Source: Tardiphaga sp. (GTDB lineage: Bacteria; Pseudomonadota; Alphaproteobacteria; Rhizobiales; Xanthobacteraceae). From it: a stretch of 56,719 nucleotides of DNA. Position numbers and translations under genes: made by a program. This document shows, in pieces, positions 9,463 to 17,631 of this stretch (its first letter is position 1; the number at the start of each line of letters is the position of its first letter). Below the pieces are notes generated by a model that was not told where the DNA came from, searched no databases, and worked only from the letters and a program-made list of their open reading frames with translations. Where the stretch lies: assembly GCA_014377915.1 (NCBI GenBank), contig JACMOT010000452.1, positions 1-56,719 on the forward strand, written 5' to 3'.

Positions 9463-9947
9463 TGAACAGCCGAGGGCTAGAGGTCTGAATCATTTAGCAT
9501 AATGCCGCGTATCGCTTATTTTTTCGTGAATGGACTCGCGCGAAAGCTCGCCTAATTTGCGTTAGCGCATCCACCTGCGCCGATTACACCCGCTATGGAA
9601 CTGCATCTTACGTCGTGGTGATTGTGCATGGCTGCATCACGTCAGGCGCGGTGCGATTTTGAATCCAGCGCTCTAACCCGCTCATTCCGCACATCCAATT
9701 CCGCATTGCACCGAAGAGTGGGTGAGCAACGCAAGCCGGTGCGCGACTAATATCGCCGCACCGCCGCATTTCGCTCATCAAGTTGAGCAAGGTTCGGTGA
9801 GATGAGATCGGCGCCGGAGGCTGATTGCGATCGGCAAATCCTGCTCTGCGAGAATGCACGGCCATCCAGCAAGTGAATGGCTTCCTGTCGGCATGGATAT
9901 GTGCCGTAGCTCTAAGTATCCCCGAGCTAAACAAGAAGGCGAGCGCA
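9463..9947 (+). other. Gene-free divergent region of the exopolysaccharide locus
   Basis: These 485 bases separate the leftward export operon from the rightward sugar-transferase operon. I see no convincing gene. An AT-rich patch around 9490-9530 stands out from the high-GC surroundings and is the most likely place for divergent promoters, but I could not identify a confident -35/-10 pair. Confidence 0.4.
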
Positions 9948-10703
9948 ATGGTCCCGACGTTAACGCTGGCAAAGTTCGATCACAACGGCGCTTCATCGCG
10001 CTGGCAGAAGCGACCCGCGATATCGGCCCGTCCTTTCGAATATACCGGCTACATCCGTGGCCGTGTCCGGCGTCATCCGGCGCCGACCCGTGCGGAGCCT
10101 TCGACATCAATCGGGAAACGGGTGTTCGACACAGCCGCGGCTGGCGCGGCGCTGCTGTTCTTCGCGCCACTGTGGATTGCCGTCGCGATCGCTATCAAGG
10201 TGACCTCGCCGGGGCCCGTTTTGTTCCATCAATATCGCTACGGGTATCGAAACCGATCCTTCAAGATTTACAAGTTCCGCTCGATGCGAAGCGATGCCGG
10301 TGATGCGGCTGGAATCAAGCAGACCGTGCAGGGCGATTCAAGAATTACGGCGGTTGGGCGAATCCTGCGCATGACCAGCCTCGATGAGATTCCCCAGCTC
10401 ATCAACGTCATCAAGGGCGATATGTCACTGGTGGGACCGCGCCCGCACGTCCCCGGGATGCTTGCGGCGGACGTGCCATATGAAGAACTCGTGCCGTATT
10501 ACTTTCAACGGCACACCGCGCGCCCAGGAATTACCGGTCTCGCGCAAGTCAGCGGCTGTCGCGGCAGCACAGTCGAGCCCGCCAAAGCGATCGCGCGGAT
10601 CGACTACGATCTCGACTATATCGAACAATGGTCCCTGCGCATGGACATCATCATCATCGTGCGTACGATTCGCCGCGAATTTCTATCCGGCAGCGGGTTC
10701 TGA
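9948..10703 (+). CDS. Initiating undecaprenyl-phosphate sugar transferase (bacterial sugar transferase family)
   Basis: About 251 residues from the ATG at 9948, which has AAGAAGG eight bases upstream; the open frame extends to 9825 but the extra residues do not fit the family. The core has GKRVFDTAAAGAALLFFAP with the conserved membrane-associated helix, SPGPVLF, YKFRSMR, LDEIPQLINVIKGDMSLVGPRPH, and a final ARPGITGLAQVSG motif. It transfers a sugar-1-phosphate to undecaprenyl phosphate, the first step of repeat-unit synthesis. It has only this catalytic domain and lacks the multi-helix N-terminal region of WcaJ-type proteins, so it is a short monotopic form like PglC/ExoY. The sugar, often glucose or galactose, is not determined. 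Confidence 0.92.
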   Translation: MVPTLTLAKFDHNGASSRWQKRPAISARPFEYTGYIRGRVRRHPAPTRAEPSTSIGKRVFDTAAAGAALLFFAPLWIAVAIAIKVTSPGPVLFHQYRYGYRNRSFKIYKFRSMRSDAGDAAGIKQTVQGDSRITAVGRILRMTSLDEIPQLINVIKGDMSLVGPRPHVPGMLAADVPYEELVPYYFQRHTARPGITGLAQVSGCRGSTVEPAKAIARIDYDLDYIEQWSLRMDIIIIVRTIRREFLSGSGF

Positions 10704-10796
10704 CGACCTCTCGCCAAGATAGTCCGGAAGCCGAAGTCGGACGACGGCAAGCGGCACCGCCGGGCGAACGTGCGAAGATTGTTGCGCTCTTTCAAC

Positions 10797-11606
10797 ATGA
10801 AACAGGCATCCAGGATGAACACCAGACAGCATGCGAAAGCATTCGTAAAACAGAAATTTCCGTCGATCTGGCTGAAATGGCATTTTTCGCGGCGGCCAAA
10901 ATCGGCTGAACGGGAGTTGCGCTACCTCGGAAAGATCGTGCCTCGGGGGGCACTCACGGTTGATGTCGGCGCCAATCTCGGGCTTTACACGCAGCTGCTG
11001 GCGCGGCTGTCGAAGCAGGTCTACGCTTTTGAACCATCTCGCGACATGGCCGACTTTCTGCGCCAAACGTCGGCGCCTAATGTGACCATTCACGAGGTTG
11101 CGCTGTCGGACCAGAACGGGGAAGGCGAGCTGTTCATCCCACAGGGTGAATCGGGGTTGGTGCATGGCCTTGCATCCCTTGAGCGGCAGGCATGCGAATC
11201 GGGGGCATCGATCGCGTCTCTTAATGTGCAGACCGCGCGCCTCGATGCCGTCGTCACCGGTGACATCGCGTTCGTGAAAATCGATGTGGAAGGTCACGAA
11301 CTCAATGTTTTGCAGGGCGCCACCGGCCTGATCGAACGCTGTCAGCCGGTCTTTCTGGTCGAAGCCGAGGATCGACACCGCGTGGAGGCGACACGATCGG
11401 TGTTCGAATTCTTCCAGAAGAGATCCTATCGGGGATTCTATCTGAAGGATGAGCAGGTGATTCCTGTCGATCAGTTCCGGCCCGAATTGTTGCAGGACGT
11501 CGCGGCGCTGTTGCCGAATGGTGGGCGAAAGTCCGGACGATCCTACGTCAACAATTTCTTCTTTTTTCCGCGACATCTCGACGGCGAATCAATGCTGGCG
11601 AGCTAG
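10797..11606 (+). CDS. FkbM family methyltransferase
   Basis: About 269 residues. The SAM-binding site is TVDVGANLGLYT, followed by YAFEPSRD, and the family signature FVKIDVEGHELNVLQGA is clear; the end carries the hydrophobic FFFFPRHL strand. FkbM enzymes O-methylate sugars or small molecules, and in this locus methylation of an exopolysaccharide residue is likely. Start choice is uncertain: GTG at 10770, ATG at 10797 and ATG at 10815 are in frame and none has a strong ribosome site. It lies between the initiating transferase and UDP-glucose dehydrogenase on the same strand. Confidence 0.87.
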   Translation: MKQASRMNTRQHAKAFVKQKFPSIWLKWHFSRRPKSAERELRYLGKIVPRGALTVDVGANLGLYTQLLARLSKQVYAFEPSRDMADFLRQTSAPNVTIHEVALSDQNGEGELFIPQGESGLVHGLASLERQACESGASIASLNVQTARLDAVVTGDIAFVKIDVEGHELNVLQGATGLIERCQPVFLVEAEDRHRVEATRSVFEFFQKRSYRGFYLKDEQVIPVDQFRPELLQDVAALLPNGGRKSGRSYVNNFFFFPRHLDGESMLAS

Positions 11607-11679
11607 CCCCGCGGTCTGCCGGATCGATGAAATGAAATGGGTGTCGAGGTGACGCCGACCAGAATCAGACAGGATATCA

Positions 11680-12999
11680 ATGCACATTGCCATCGTAGGC
11701 GCCGGCTATGTCGGTCTGGTATCGGGCGCGTGTTTCGCCGACTTCGGACACCACGTCATTTGCGTCGACAATGACGCGAAAAAGATCGCGGCCCTCAACC
11801 TCGGAAAGATTCCGATCCATGAGCCCGGACTGGCGGAGCTCGTGGCGGTAAACATCCAGCAGGGCCGGCTACACTTCGTCACTGACATGAAATTTGCGGT
11901 CGAGAGTGCGGAAGTCGTTTTCATCGCGGTCGGCACGCCGTCACGCCGCGGCGACGGCCATGCGGATCTTTCCTATGTCTACGCCGCCACTCGGGAGATC
12001 GCGGCCCATCTCAAGGAATCAACGATCGTGGTGACAAAGTCGACCGTGCCGGTCGGGACCGGCGACGAGGTGGAGCAGATCATTCGTCATGAGAATCCCG
12101 ACAAGAATGTCGCTGTGGTGTCGAACCCGGAATTCCTGCGCGAAGGAGCCGCGATCCGTGATTTCAAGCATCCCGATCGCATCGTGGTCGGTACCAACGA
12201 TCCACGTGCACGCAGCGTCATAGCCGAAGTCTATCGGCCTCTCCACATCAACAAATCGCCGATCATGTTTACGGATCGACGTACGGCCGAGCTGACTAAA
12301 TACGCGGCAAATTCCTTTCTCGCGACCAAGGTCGCCTTCATCAATGAGATCGCCGACCTTGCCGAGAAGGTGGGGGCCAACGTGCAGGACGTGGCACGCG
12401 GCATTGGTCTCGACAACCGGATCGGTCCGAAGTTTCTCCACGCCGGCCCGGGTTTCGGCGGATCGTGCTTTCCCAAGGATACCTTGGCGCTGATCAAGAC
12501 CGGGCAAGACAATGAAGCGCCATTGCGCATCATCGAGACGGTCGTTGCGGTGAACGAACAGCGCAAGCGTGCGATGGCACGCAAGGTCGCCGGTGCGTTC
12601 GGCGGCAATATTCGAGGCAAATCCATTGCGGTGCTCGGCGTCACATTCAAGCCGAACACCGACGACATGCGCGATGCGCCATCCATTCCGCTGATCACGG
12701 CACTGCAGGACATGGGGGCGGGCGTCCGCGTCTACGACCCGGTCGGCATGGATGAAGCCAGAAAGGTGTTCGACAATGTGACCTTTTGTGAAAATGCCTA
12801 TGAGTGTGCCAAAGGCTGCCACGCGCTGGTCATTGTCACCGAGTGGGAGCAATTCCGGGCGCTTGACCTCAAGGAATTGGCGTCGATCATGGCGTGCTCG
12901 GTGATCGTGGATCTTCGGAACATCTATTCGCCCGAGGAGGTCACGCGCAGCGGATTTTTGTATTGCGGTGTCGGCCGATCAAATGCGCTCAGCTATTAG
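11680..12999 (+). CDS. ugd: UDP-glucose 6-dehydrogenase
   Basis: A full-length 439-residue enzyme that oxidises UDP-glucose to UDP-glucuronate with two NAD+. The N-terminal Rossmann motif is VGAGYVGLVSGACFADFGH, the catalytic cysteine is Cys263 in FGGSCFPKDTL, and the C-terminal UDP-binding domain contains VLGVTFKPNTDDMRDAPS. AGGATATCA precedes the ATG. Its product would supply glucuronic acid for the acidic exopolysaccharide made by this cluster. The rightward group ends here: the stop overlaps by three bases the stop of a convergent gene. Confidence 0.96.
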   Translation: MHIAIVGAGYVGLVSGACFADFGHHVICVDNDAKKIAALNLGKIPIHEPGLAELVAVNIQQGRLHFVTDMKFAVESAEVVFIAVGTPSRRGDGHADLSYVYAATREIAAHLKESTIVVTKSTVPVGTGDEVEQIIRHENPDKNVAVVSNPEFLREGAAIRDFKHPDRIVVGTNDPRARSVIAEVYRPLHINKSPIMFTDRRTAELTKYAANSFLATKVAFINEIADLAEKVGANVQDVARGIGLDNRIGPKFLHAGPGFGGSCFPKDTLALIKTGQDNEAPLRIIETVVAVNEQRKRAMARKVAGAFGGNIRGKSIAVLGVTFKPNTDDMRDAPSIPLITALQDMGAGVRVYDPVGMDEARKVFDNVTFCENAYECAKGCHALVIVTEWEQFRALDLKELASIMACSVIVDLRNIYSPEEVTRSGFLYCGVGRSNALSY

Positions 13000-13403
13000 C
13001 GGTCCGGCTTGGTGCCCGATGCCATAGGCAGATCCAGAGCGATGGACGGAAAGCGGCTCTGCAGTTCGGTCCTGAGAAGCAAGAAACTGGAAATATTGCT
13101 GTCGAGGATCAGAAGCCGTGCCTCTCCGGCCCGAATATCGAGGTCGGCCTTATGCAGGACGTCAGAGCGCGCGTCCGGGTGTGGCCGATATTCTTCGATC
13201 TCGTTGCCGCCGACGATGGCCGCTCGCGAAATAACGTCGTCCATTCGCCGTTTCAACCCGGAACGTTCCGCCGCGGCTGTTTCGACGGCCAGATCGATCG
13301 CCTTCGCAATGGTCAGGACTGCGCCCTGGTCGGTCGCGCTATCGCGGTCGGCCGACCGCGTTTTGAACATGCCGGTGGATGGTGAAAAGATCCGCTTCAG
13401 CAT
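12996..13403 (-). CDS. Hypothetical protein, convergent with ugd
   Basis: About 135 residues from an ATG at 13401-13403 (MLKRIFSPSTGMFKTRS). The open frame continues to 13634, but there it would overlap the cytochrome c gene and the sequence loses protein character. The visible part is soluble and charged, with a helical stretch (AKAIDLAVETAAAERSGLKRRMDDVI) and a C-terminal LLILDSNISSFLLLRTELQSRF. No domain is recognised. The convergent stop-to-stop overlap with ugd and reasonable codon use support a gene, but the start is a guess. Confidence 0.5.
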   Translation of the reverse strand: MLKRIFSPSTGMFKTRSADRDSATDQGAVLTIAKAIDLAVETAAAERSGLKRRMDDVISRAAIVGGNEIEEYRPHPDARSDVLHKADLDIRAGEARLLILDSNISSFLLLRTELQSRFPSIALDLPMASGTKPDR

Positions 13404-13605
13404 TTCGAAACCCCGGAGTTGGATGAGTCTGATGAACCAATAGGGTAAGACTGAAAGCAGGCTTTTCCGCGAATGAAGATCGAACTCCGGTGCACCAGAT
13501 GATCTGATCGAGGTGTCACCCATCGTAAAAAGATGCCGGCGGGTTCGTTTCGTCGGGCTGTTCAGCCAGCGTTGGTGCGCGCTGATGGGGATGTGATGGC
13601 AGACG

Positions 13606-14019
13606 CTATGGTGTAACCGGCTGAGAGGTCTCATCGCGCGTTGTGGTCTTGAGGTAGGCGATCAAATCGCCGGTCTCCCACTTCCACAGGCCCCAAAAGC
13701 GCATTTTTGTGCCGGGCACTTTTGTCTGAGGGCTTGCGAGGAACTCGGCCAGAGATTGCTCGTCCCAGACAACACCGGAGGCGCCCGCGGCTTTCATGGC
13801 AGTGGAGTAATTATAGTCAGCTGCGGCGGCGGCAGGCCGCCCCACAATGCCTTTCAGGCTGGGGCCGAACGCGCTGCGATCAGAATCAATCATGTGACAT
13901 GACGCGCAAGCCTGAAAAACGCGACGGCCATGTTCAAGATCGGCGGCGAAAACCACTGGCGTTGATAGCCACAAAAGGCCGACCGCGCATCCAGCCGTGA
14001 CGTATTTTTTCAAGATCAT
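13606..14019 (-). CDS. Class I c-type cytochrome, periplasmic
   Basis: A 137-residue precursor with a signal peptide (residues 1-26, ending STPVVFAA). The haem-binding site is C38-A-S-C41-H42, and the likely sixth ligand is Met106 in PGTKMRFWG, which with FGPSLKGIVGR matches the mitochondrial-like cytochrome c2/c550 fold. It would carry electrons in the periplasm. It lies 156 bases downstream of mbfA on the same strand and might be read through from it, but no functional link is shown. A partner oxidase or reductase is not adjacent. Confidence 0.9.
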   Translation of the reverse strand: MILKKYVTAGCAVGLLWLSTPVVFAADLEHGRRVFQACASCHMIDSDRSAFGPSLKGIVGRPAAAAADYNYSTAMKAAGASGVVWDEQSLAEFLASPQTKVPGTKMRFWGLWKWETGDLIAYLKTTTRDETSQPVTP

Positions 14020-14175
14020 CTTTCTCGGTGGTTTTTACTCTCGGAGCTTCGGATGTGGTGCGATCTCGCGTACGCGCAAGGCATGGGAGCCGACCGGTGC
14101 CGGAGCGAGATGTCTGGGGGGTATCTTGCTGCCGTTGAACCCACACCGAGCGCGCGATCCCGCTTCCGCGACTGG

Positions 14176-15132
14176 CTAACTGGTCCCGATCAGGACGCCC
14201 GTCGCCAGCACAAGCCCTCCGCCCAGCATCACCTTCAAGGCCGCGGATACCGGCGGTGTTTCCATGTAGCGCCATTGGATGAAAGCGATCGCCAACAGTT
14301 CAAGCACGACCACCAGCGCCGCGAGCGCCGTCGCCGTATAGAAATTCGAGATCAGGTAGGGCAGCGTATGACCGACGCCGCCGGCGATAGTCATGAGTCC
14401 GCAGACCAGGCCCCGCAAATACGGTTTTCCGCGACCCGAGAGCTTGCCGTCATCGGCCAGCGCCTCGGCGAAGCCCATTGAAATCCCGGCGCCGAGCGAA
14501 GCGGCCATGCCGACCTGAAAGGCATTCCAAGAATTATGCGTCGCAAAGGCGGCGGCGAATACCGGTGCCAGTGTCGAGACCGAGCCATCCATCAGGCCGA
14601 TCAGTCCGGGCTGCACAATTCGCAGCACGAAACTGCGATTGGCGCTGATGTCCTCATTGTCCCTGGCTTCGTCGGAAAGCCTGCGTGCACCAATGTGGTC
14701 CGCCGTACGCTCGTGCTGCATCTCCGCCGCCGCCAGATCACCGAGTAATTTCCGAATGGCGGCATCGGTCGTTTGCAGGGCCGCGCGCTGATAGAACCGC
14801 GCCGCGTCCTGCTCCATCTGCCGCGCCTGCTGGCGAACCGCCTCGATGCCCTGCAGACGCACCCGCCAGAGTTTCTTGCGCGGCACGAAGCCACGCACAT
14901 CCTGACGCCGGATGAGCGGGATATGATTGCCGAACTTCGATATATAAAGCTCGATCAGCATGCGCCGGTGTTCATTCTCCTCGTCGGCCATATCCGAGAA
15001 AATCATGGCGGTGTCGGGATAATCTTGCCGGAGACCTTCCGCAAAGTCGGCGTAGATTCGGCCGTCTTCTTCCTCGTTGCTCACGGCAAGGGCGAGAACT
15101 TCACTTTCCGACAATTGATCCAGCGATATCAT
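14176..15132 (-). CDS. mbfA: Membrane-bound ferritin A, ferritin-like plus VIT1/CCC1 iron exporter
   Basis: A 318-residue protein from the ATG at 15130-15132, with AGGA upstream. The N-terminal half is a ferritin-like four-helix domain with iron ligands E20, E52-x-x-H55 and a second E-x-x-H (EMQH). The C-terminal half is a VIT1/CCC1-type membrane domain beginning LIGLMDGSVSTLAPVFAAAFA, with several helices to the end. In Bradyrhizobium and Agrobacterium MbfA exports iron across the inner membrane and protects against iron and peroxide stress; it is repressed by Irr when iron is low. The perfect palindrome just upstream fits this. An upstream extension of the frame to 15201 would run through that operator, so the downstream ATG is preferred. 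Confidence 0.95.
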   Translation of the reverse strand: MISLDQLSESEVLALAVSNEEEDGRIYADFAEGLRQDYPDTAMIFSDMADEENEHRRMLIELYISKFGNHIPLIRRQDVRGFVPRKKLWRVRLQGIEAVRQQARQMEQDAARFYQRAALQTTDAAIRKLLGDLAAAEMQHERTADHIGARRLSDEARDNEDISANRSFVLRIVQPGLIGLMDGSVSTLAPVFAAAFATHNSWNAFQVGMAASLGAGISMGFAEALADDGKLSGRGKPYLRGLVCGLMTIAGGVGHTLPYLISNFYTATALAALVVVLELLAIAFIQWRYMETPPVSAALKVMLGGGLVLATGVLIGTS

Positions 15133-15146
15133 TAATGAGGTCCTAT

Positions 15147-15161
15147 TTAGAATAATTCTAA
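15147..15161. promoter_or_regulatory. Iron control element (ICE), predicted Irr operator of mbfA
   Basis: TTAGAATAATTCTAA is a perfect 7-bp inverted repeat around one base and matches the iron-control-element type bound by Irr in rhizobia. It ends 14 bases before the mbfA ATG, where a bound repressor would overlap the promoter start region, as expected for an Irr-repressed gene. Binding is inferred. Confidence 0.85.
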
Positions 15162-15422
15162 GTAGGGATTTCAGGGCGGCAATGCAAGACTCCAGATGCA
15201 TGACACCTGTGTGGTCGCACTTGCGCCCGCAGGACGGCGATCATGACGGCGAGATGGGCAGGGCAAGGGCTGCGGTTTCGGAGATCAAGGCCATGAAACG
15301 CCATCGCCGATCAGGCCCACGCCGCGCCTGAAAACGCCTCGACTTCAGGCTGGTGCTATGTTGGGAAGCGTTCTATCGAGAGATGCAGGCGCTTCCAGCG
15401 AGCGCAGTGGTTGGAGGTCCGC

Positions 15423-15569
15423 ATGGAGCATTACATCCACCGCGAAAATATTATGATGTACAAGAAATTGTTGGCCGACCCCGAGGTGGCGCGCGATCCC
15501 GAGCGACATCGTCTTCTTCTGAGACTGTTGGCCGAGGAACAGGCCAAGGACGGGCCTGGGCCGGTGTGA
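15423..15569 (+). CDS. Small conserved-type protein of 48 residues
   Basis: A short gene starting MEHYIHRENIMMYKKLL and ending LLAEEQAKDGPGPV. A strong ribosome site, GGAGG, stands eight bases before the ATG, and codon use is typical of the neighbours. The peptide is an amphipathic, highly charged helix pair (HRLLLRLLAEEQ) with no membrane segment or metal motif. I recall similar short proteins with a REN...Y..LL pattern in Bradyrhizobium genomes; their function is unknown to me. It lies 131 bases before the Mla operon on the same strand and could be co-transcribed. Confidence 0.75.
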   Translation: MEHYIHRENIMMYKKLLADPEVARDPERHRLLLRLLAEEQAKDGPGPV

Positions 15570-15700
15570 ACACTTGGTCGCTTGCTTTCGGCACCCCGGC
15601 GCGGTCCGACGCGATCGCCATATCTCCAGTCTGTGGATTGATGCAGCTCAACAGGCGGGGAACGTGCCGGCCTAGACCCTAATTACTGCAACCGAGGAGA

Positions 15701-16846
15701 ATGACCGTCTTGGCCCTGGCACCGCTTTTGGCCGCGCGATCAACAGGTGGCGCCCTCGAACTCGCTCCAAGCGGATCCTGGACGGCGGCCCATGTCGTCG
15801 TCATGGAAAGCCTGTTCGAAGCGATCGCCACTCGGCTGGAGCAGGCGACGGCCCTCAGGATCGACCTGACCGGCGTGGGTGAACTCGATACGCTGGGGGC
15901 CTGGCTACTGGAGAAAATGACCCGGCGCGCCACGCGCGTCAGTCATCCGGCGGATATCGTCGGTGTCGCCGAGCAGTATGCGGGGCTGATCGAGGAAGTC
16001 CGGCAGGTTAACCGACATGAACCGAAACAACCGCCGCGGGCCAGCGCTGTTACGGCGCGGCTGGATGATGTCGGCCGCGGCGCCCTTGGCGCCACCGAGG
16101 ACGTTGCCGCGTTTTTGCAAATGCTGGGCGCGCTGTGCCTCGCCCTTCTTCACGTGGTCCGGCACCCGCGCACGCTGCGGCTGACTTCGCTGGTCTACCA
16201 GTTTCATCGGGTCTGCTGGCAGGCCATCCCGATCGTCGTGCTGATCACCTTCCTGATTGGCGCCATCATCGCGCAGCAGGGAATTTTTCATTTTCGGAAG
16301 TTCGGCGCCGATTCCTATGTGGTCGACATGGTGGGCATTCTCGTGCTGCGTGAACTTGGCGTTCTGATCGTGGCGATCATGGTCGCCGGACGTTCCGGCA
16401 GCGCCTACACCGCCGAACTCGGCTCGATGAAGATGCGTGAAGAGGTCGATGCGCTGTCGACCATGGGTCTTGATCCCGTCGATATCCTGATCCTGCCGCG
16501 GGTGATCGCCTTGATCTGTGCATTGCCGATCCTGACCTTTATTGGTTCGACGGCGGCGCTGTATGGCGGCGGCCTGGTGGCCTGGTCCTATGGCGGCATG
16601 GCTCCTGCGATCTTCATCGCACGGTTGCATGAGGCGGTATCCGTGAACAGCTTCGCGGTCGGCATGATCAAGGCGCCGTTCATGGCGCTGGTGATAGGCA
16701 TTGTCGCGTGCAGCGAGGGGCTGCGCGTAAAGGGCAGCGCGGAGTCGCTGGGCCGGCGCACCACCACTTCGGTGGTGAAGTCGATCTTCCTGGTGATCGT
16801 CCTCGACGGTGTTTTTGCGATTTTTTTCGCATCGGTCGGGATGTAG
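15701..16846 (+). CDS. mlaE: MlaE-family ABC transporter permease with N-terminal STAS domain
   Basis: A 381-residue protein. Residues about 10-110 form an STAS-like domain (LRIDLTGVGELDTLGAWLLEKM), and the rest is the MlaE permease with five or so helices, including IVVLITFLIGAIIAQQG, the AELGSMKMREEVDAL coupling motif and LPRVIALICALPIL. In the Mla system this subunit forms the inner membrane part of a phospholipid transporter that keeps outer membrane asymmetry. It is first in mlaE-mlaF-mlaD. The ribosome site AGGAG is only one base from the ATG at 15701, so the in-frame TTG at 15710 may be the true start. Confidence 0.92.
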   Translation: MTVLALAPLLAARSTGGALELAPSGSWTAAHVVVMESLFEAIATRLEQATALRIDLTGVGELDTLGAWLLEKMTRRATRVSHPADIVGVAEQYAGLIEEVRQVNRHEPKQPPRASAVTARLDDVGRGALGATEDVAAFLQMLGALCLALLHVVRHPRTLRLTSLVYQFHRVCWQAIPIVVLITFLIGAIIAQQGIFHFRKFGADSYVVDMVGILVLRELGVLIVAIMVAGRSGSAYTAELGSMKMREEVDALSTMGLDPVDILILPRVIALICALPILTFIGSTAALYGGGLVAWSYGGMAPAIFIARLHEAVSVNSFAVGMIKAPFMALVIGIVACSEGLRVKGSAESLGRRTTTSVVKSIFLVIVLDGVFAIFFASVGM

Positions 16847-16848
16847 AG

Positions 16849-17628
16849 ATGCCGGATACAGCTAATCCCTTTGCCATCCGCGTCAGCGATCTTATTGTCG
16901 GCTTCGGCAAGCAGGTGGTGATTGATCATCTGTCGCTCGACGTCCGCCGCGGCGAAATTCTCGGCCTTGTCGGGGCCTCCGGCGGCGGCAAATCGGTGCT
17001 GGTGCGCACCATCATTGGATTGATCCCGCGCCAAAGCGGGGCGATCGAGGTGATGGGAGAACAGATCGGTGCCGCCGGGGATCGACGGACGAAGTCCGCC
17101 GCCGGCCGATGGGGCATTCTGTTCCAGCAGGGCGCGCTGTTCTCGTCGCTGACGGTGCGGCAGAACGTCCAGTTCCCGCTGCGTGAAAATCTGACGTTGT
17201 CGGACGAGCTGCTTGACGAGATCGCCAACGCCAAGCTGGAGATGGTTGGCCTGTCGTCGCGCGACGGCGACAAATTTCCGTCCGAACTTTCAGGCGGCAT
17301 GACCAAGCGCGCGGCGCTGGCCCGCGCACTCGCGCTCGACCCGGCTATCGTGTTTCTCGATGAACCGACATCCGGGCTCGACCCGATCGCCGCCGGCGAA
17401 TTCGACACCCTGATCAAGACGCTGCAGAAAACCCTCGGGCTCACGGTGTTCATGGTCACTCACGATCTCGCCAGCCTCAATACGATCTGCGATCGCGTGG
17501 CGGCGCTGGCCGACGGCAAGATCGTTGCGATCGGGAGCATGTCCGATCTGCTGCAATCCGAGCATCCCTGGGTGCGGGCCTACTTCCACGGCAAGCGATC
17601 CCTGATGCTGCAACCGAAAGCGAGCTAG
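16849..17628 (+). CDS. mlaF: MlaF-family ABC transporter ATP-binding protein
   Basis: A 259-residue ATPase from the ATG at 16849, two bases after the permease stop. It has Walker A GASGGGKSVLV, a Q-loop in LFQQGALFSSLTV, the signature LSGGMTKRAALARALAL, Walker B IVFLDEPTSGLDP and the H-loop VTHDL. The signature MTKR in place of the usual QQQR is characteristic of Mla/Mce-type ATPases. It powers lipid movement by the MlaE-MlaD complex. Confidence 0.94.
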   Translation: MPDTANPFAIRVSDLIVGFGKQVVIDHLSLDVRRGEILGLVGASGGGKSVLVRTIIGLIPRQSGAIEVMGEQIGAAGDRRTKSAAGRWGILFQQGALFSSLTVRQNVQFPLRENLTLSDELLDEIANAKLEMVGLSSRDGDKFPSELSGGMTKRAALARALALDPAIVFLDEPTSGLDPIAAGEFDTLIKTLQKTLGLTVFMVTHDLASLNTICDRVAALADGKIVAIGSMSDLLQSEHPWVRAYFHGKRSLMLQPKAS

Positions 17629-17631
17629 TCC

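Noticed and set aside
15353..15682. 109-codon plus-strand frame before mlaE
   Set aside because: It overlaps, in another frame, the 48-residue gene that has a strong ribosome site; its own sequence is low in protein character.
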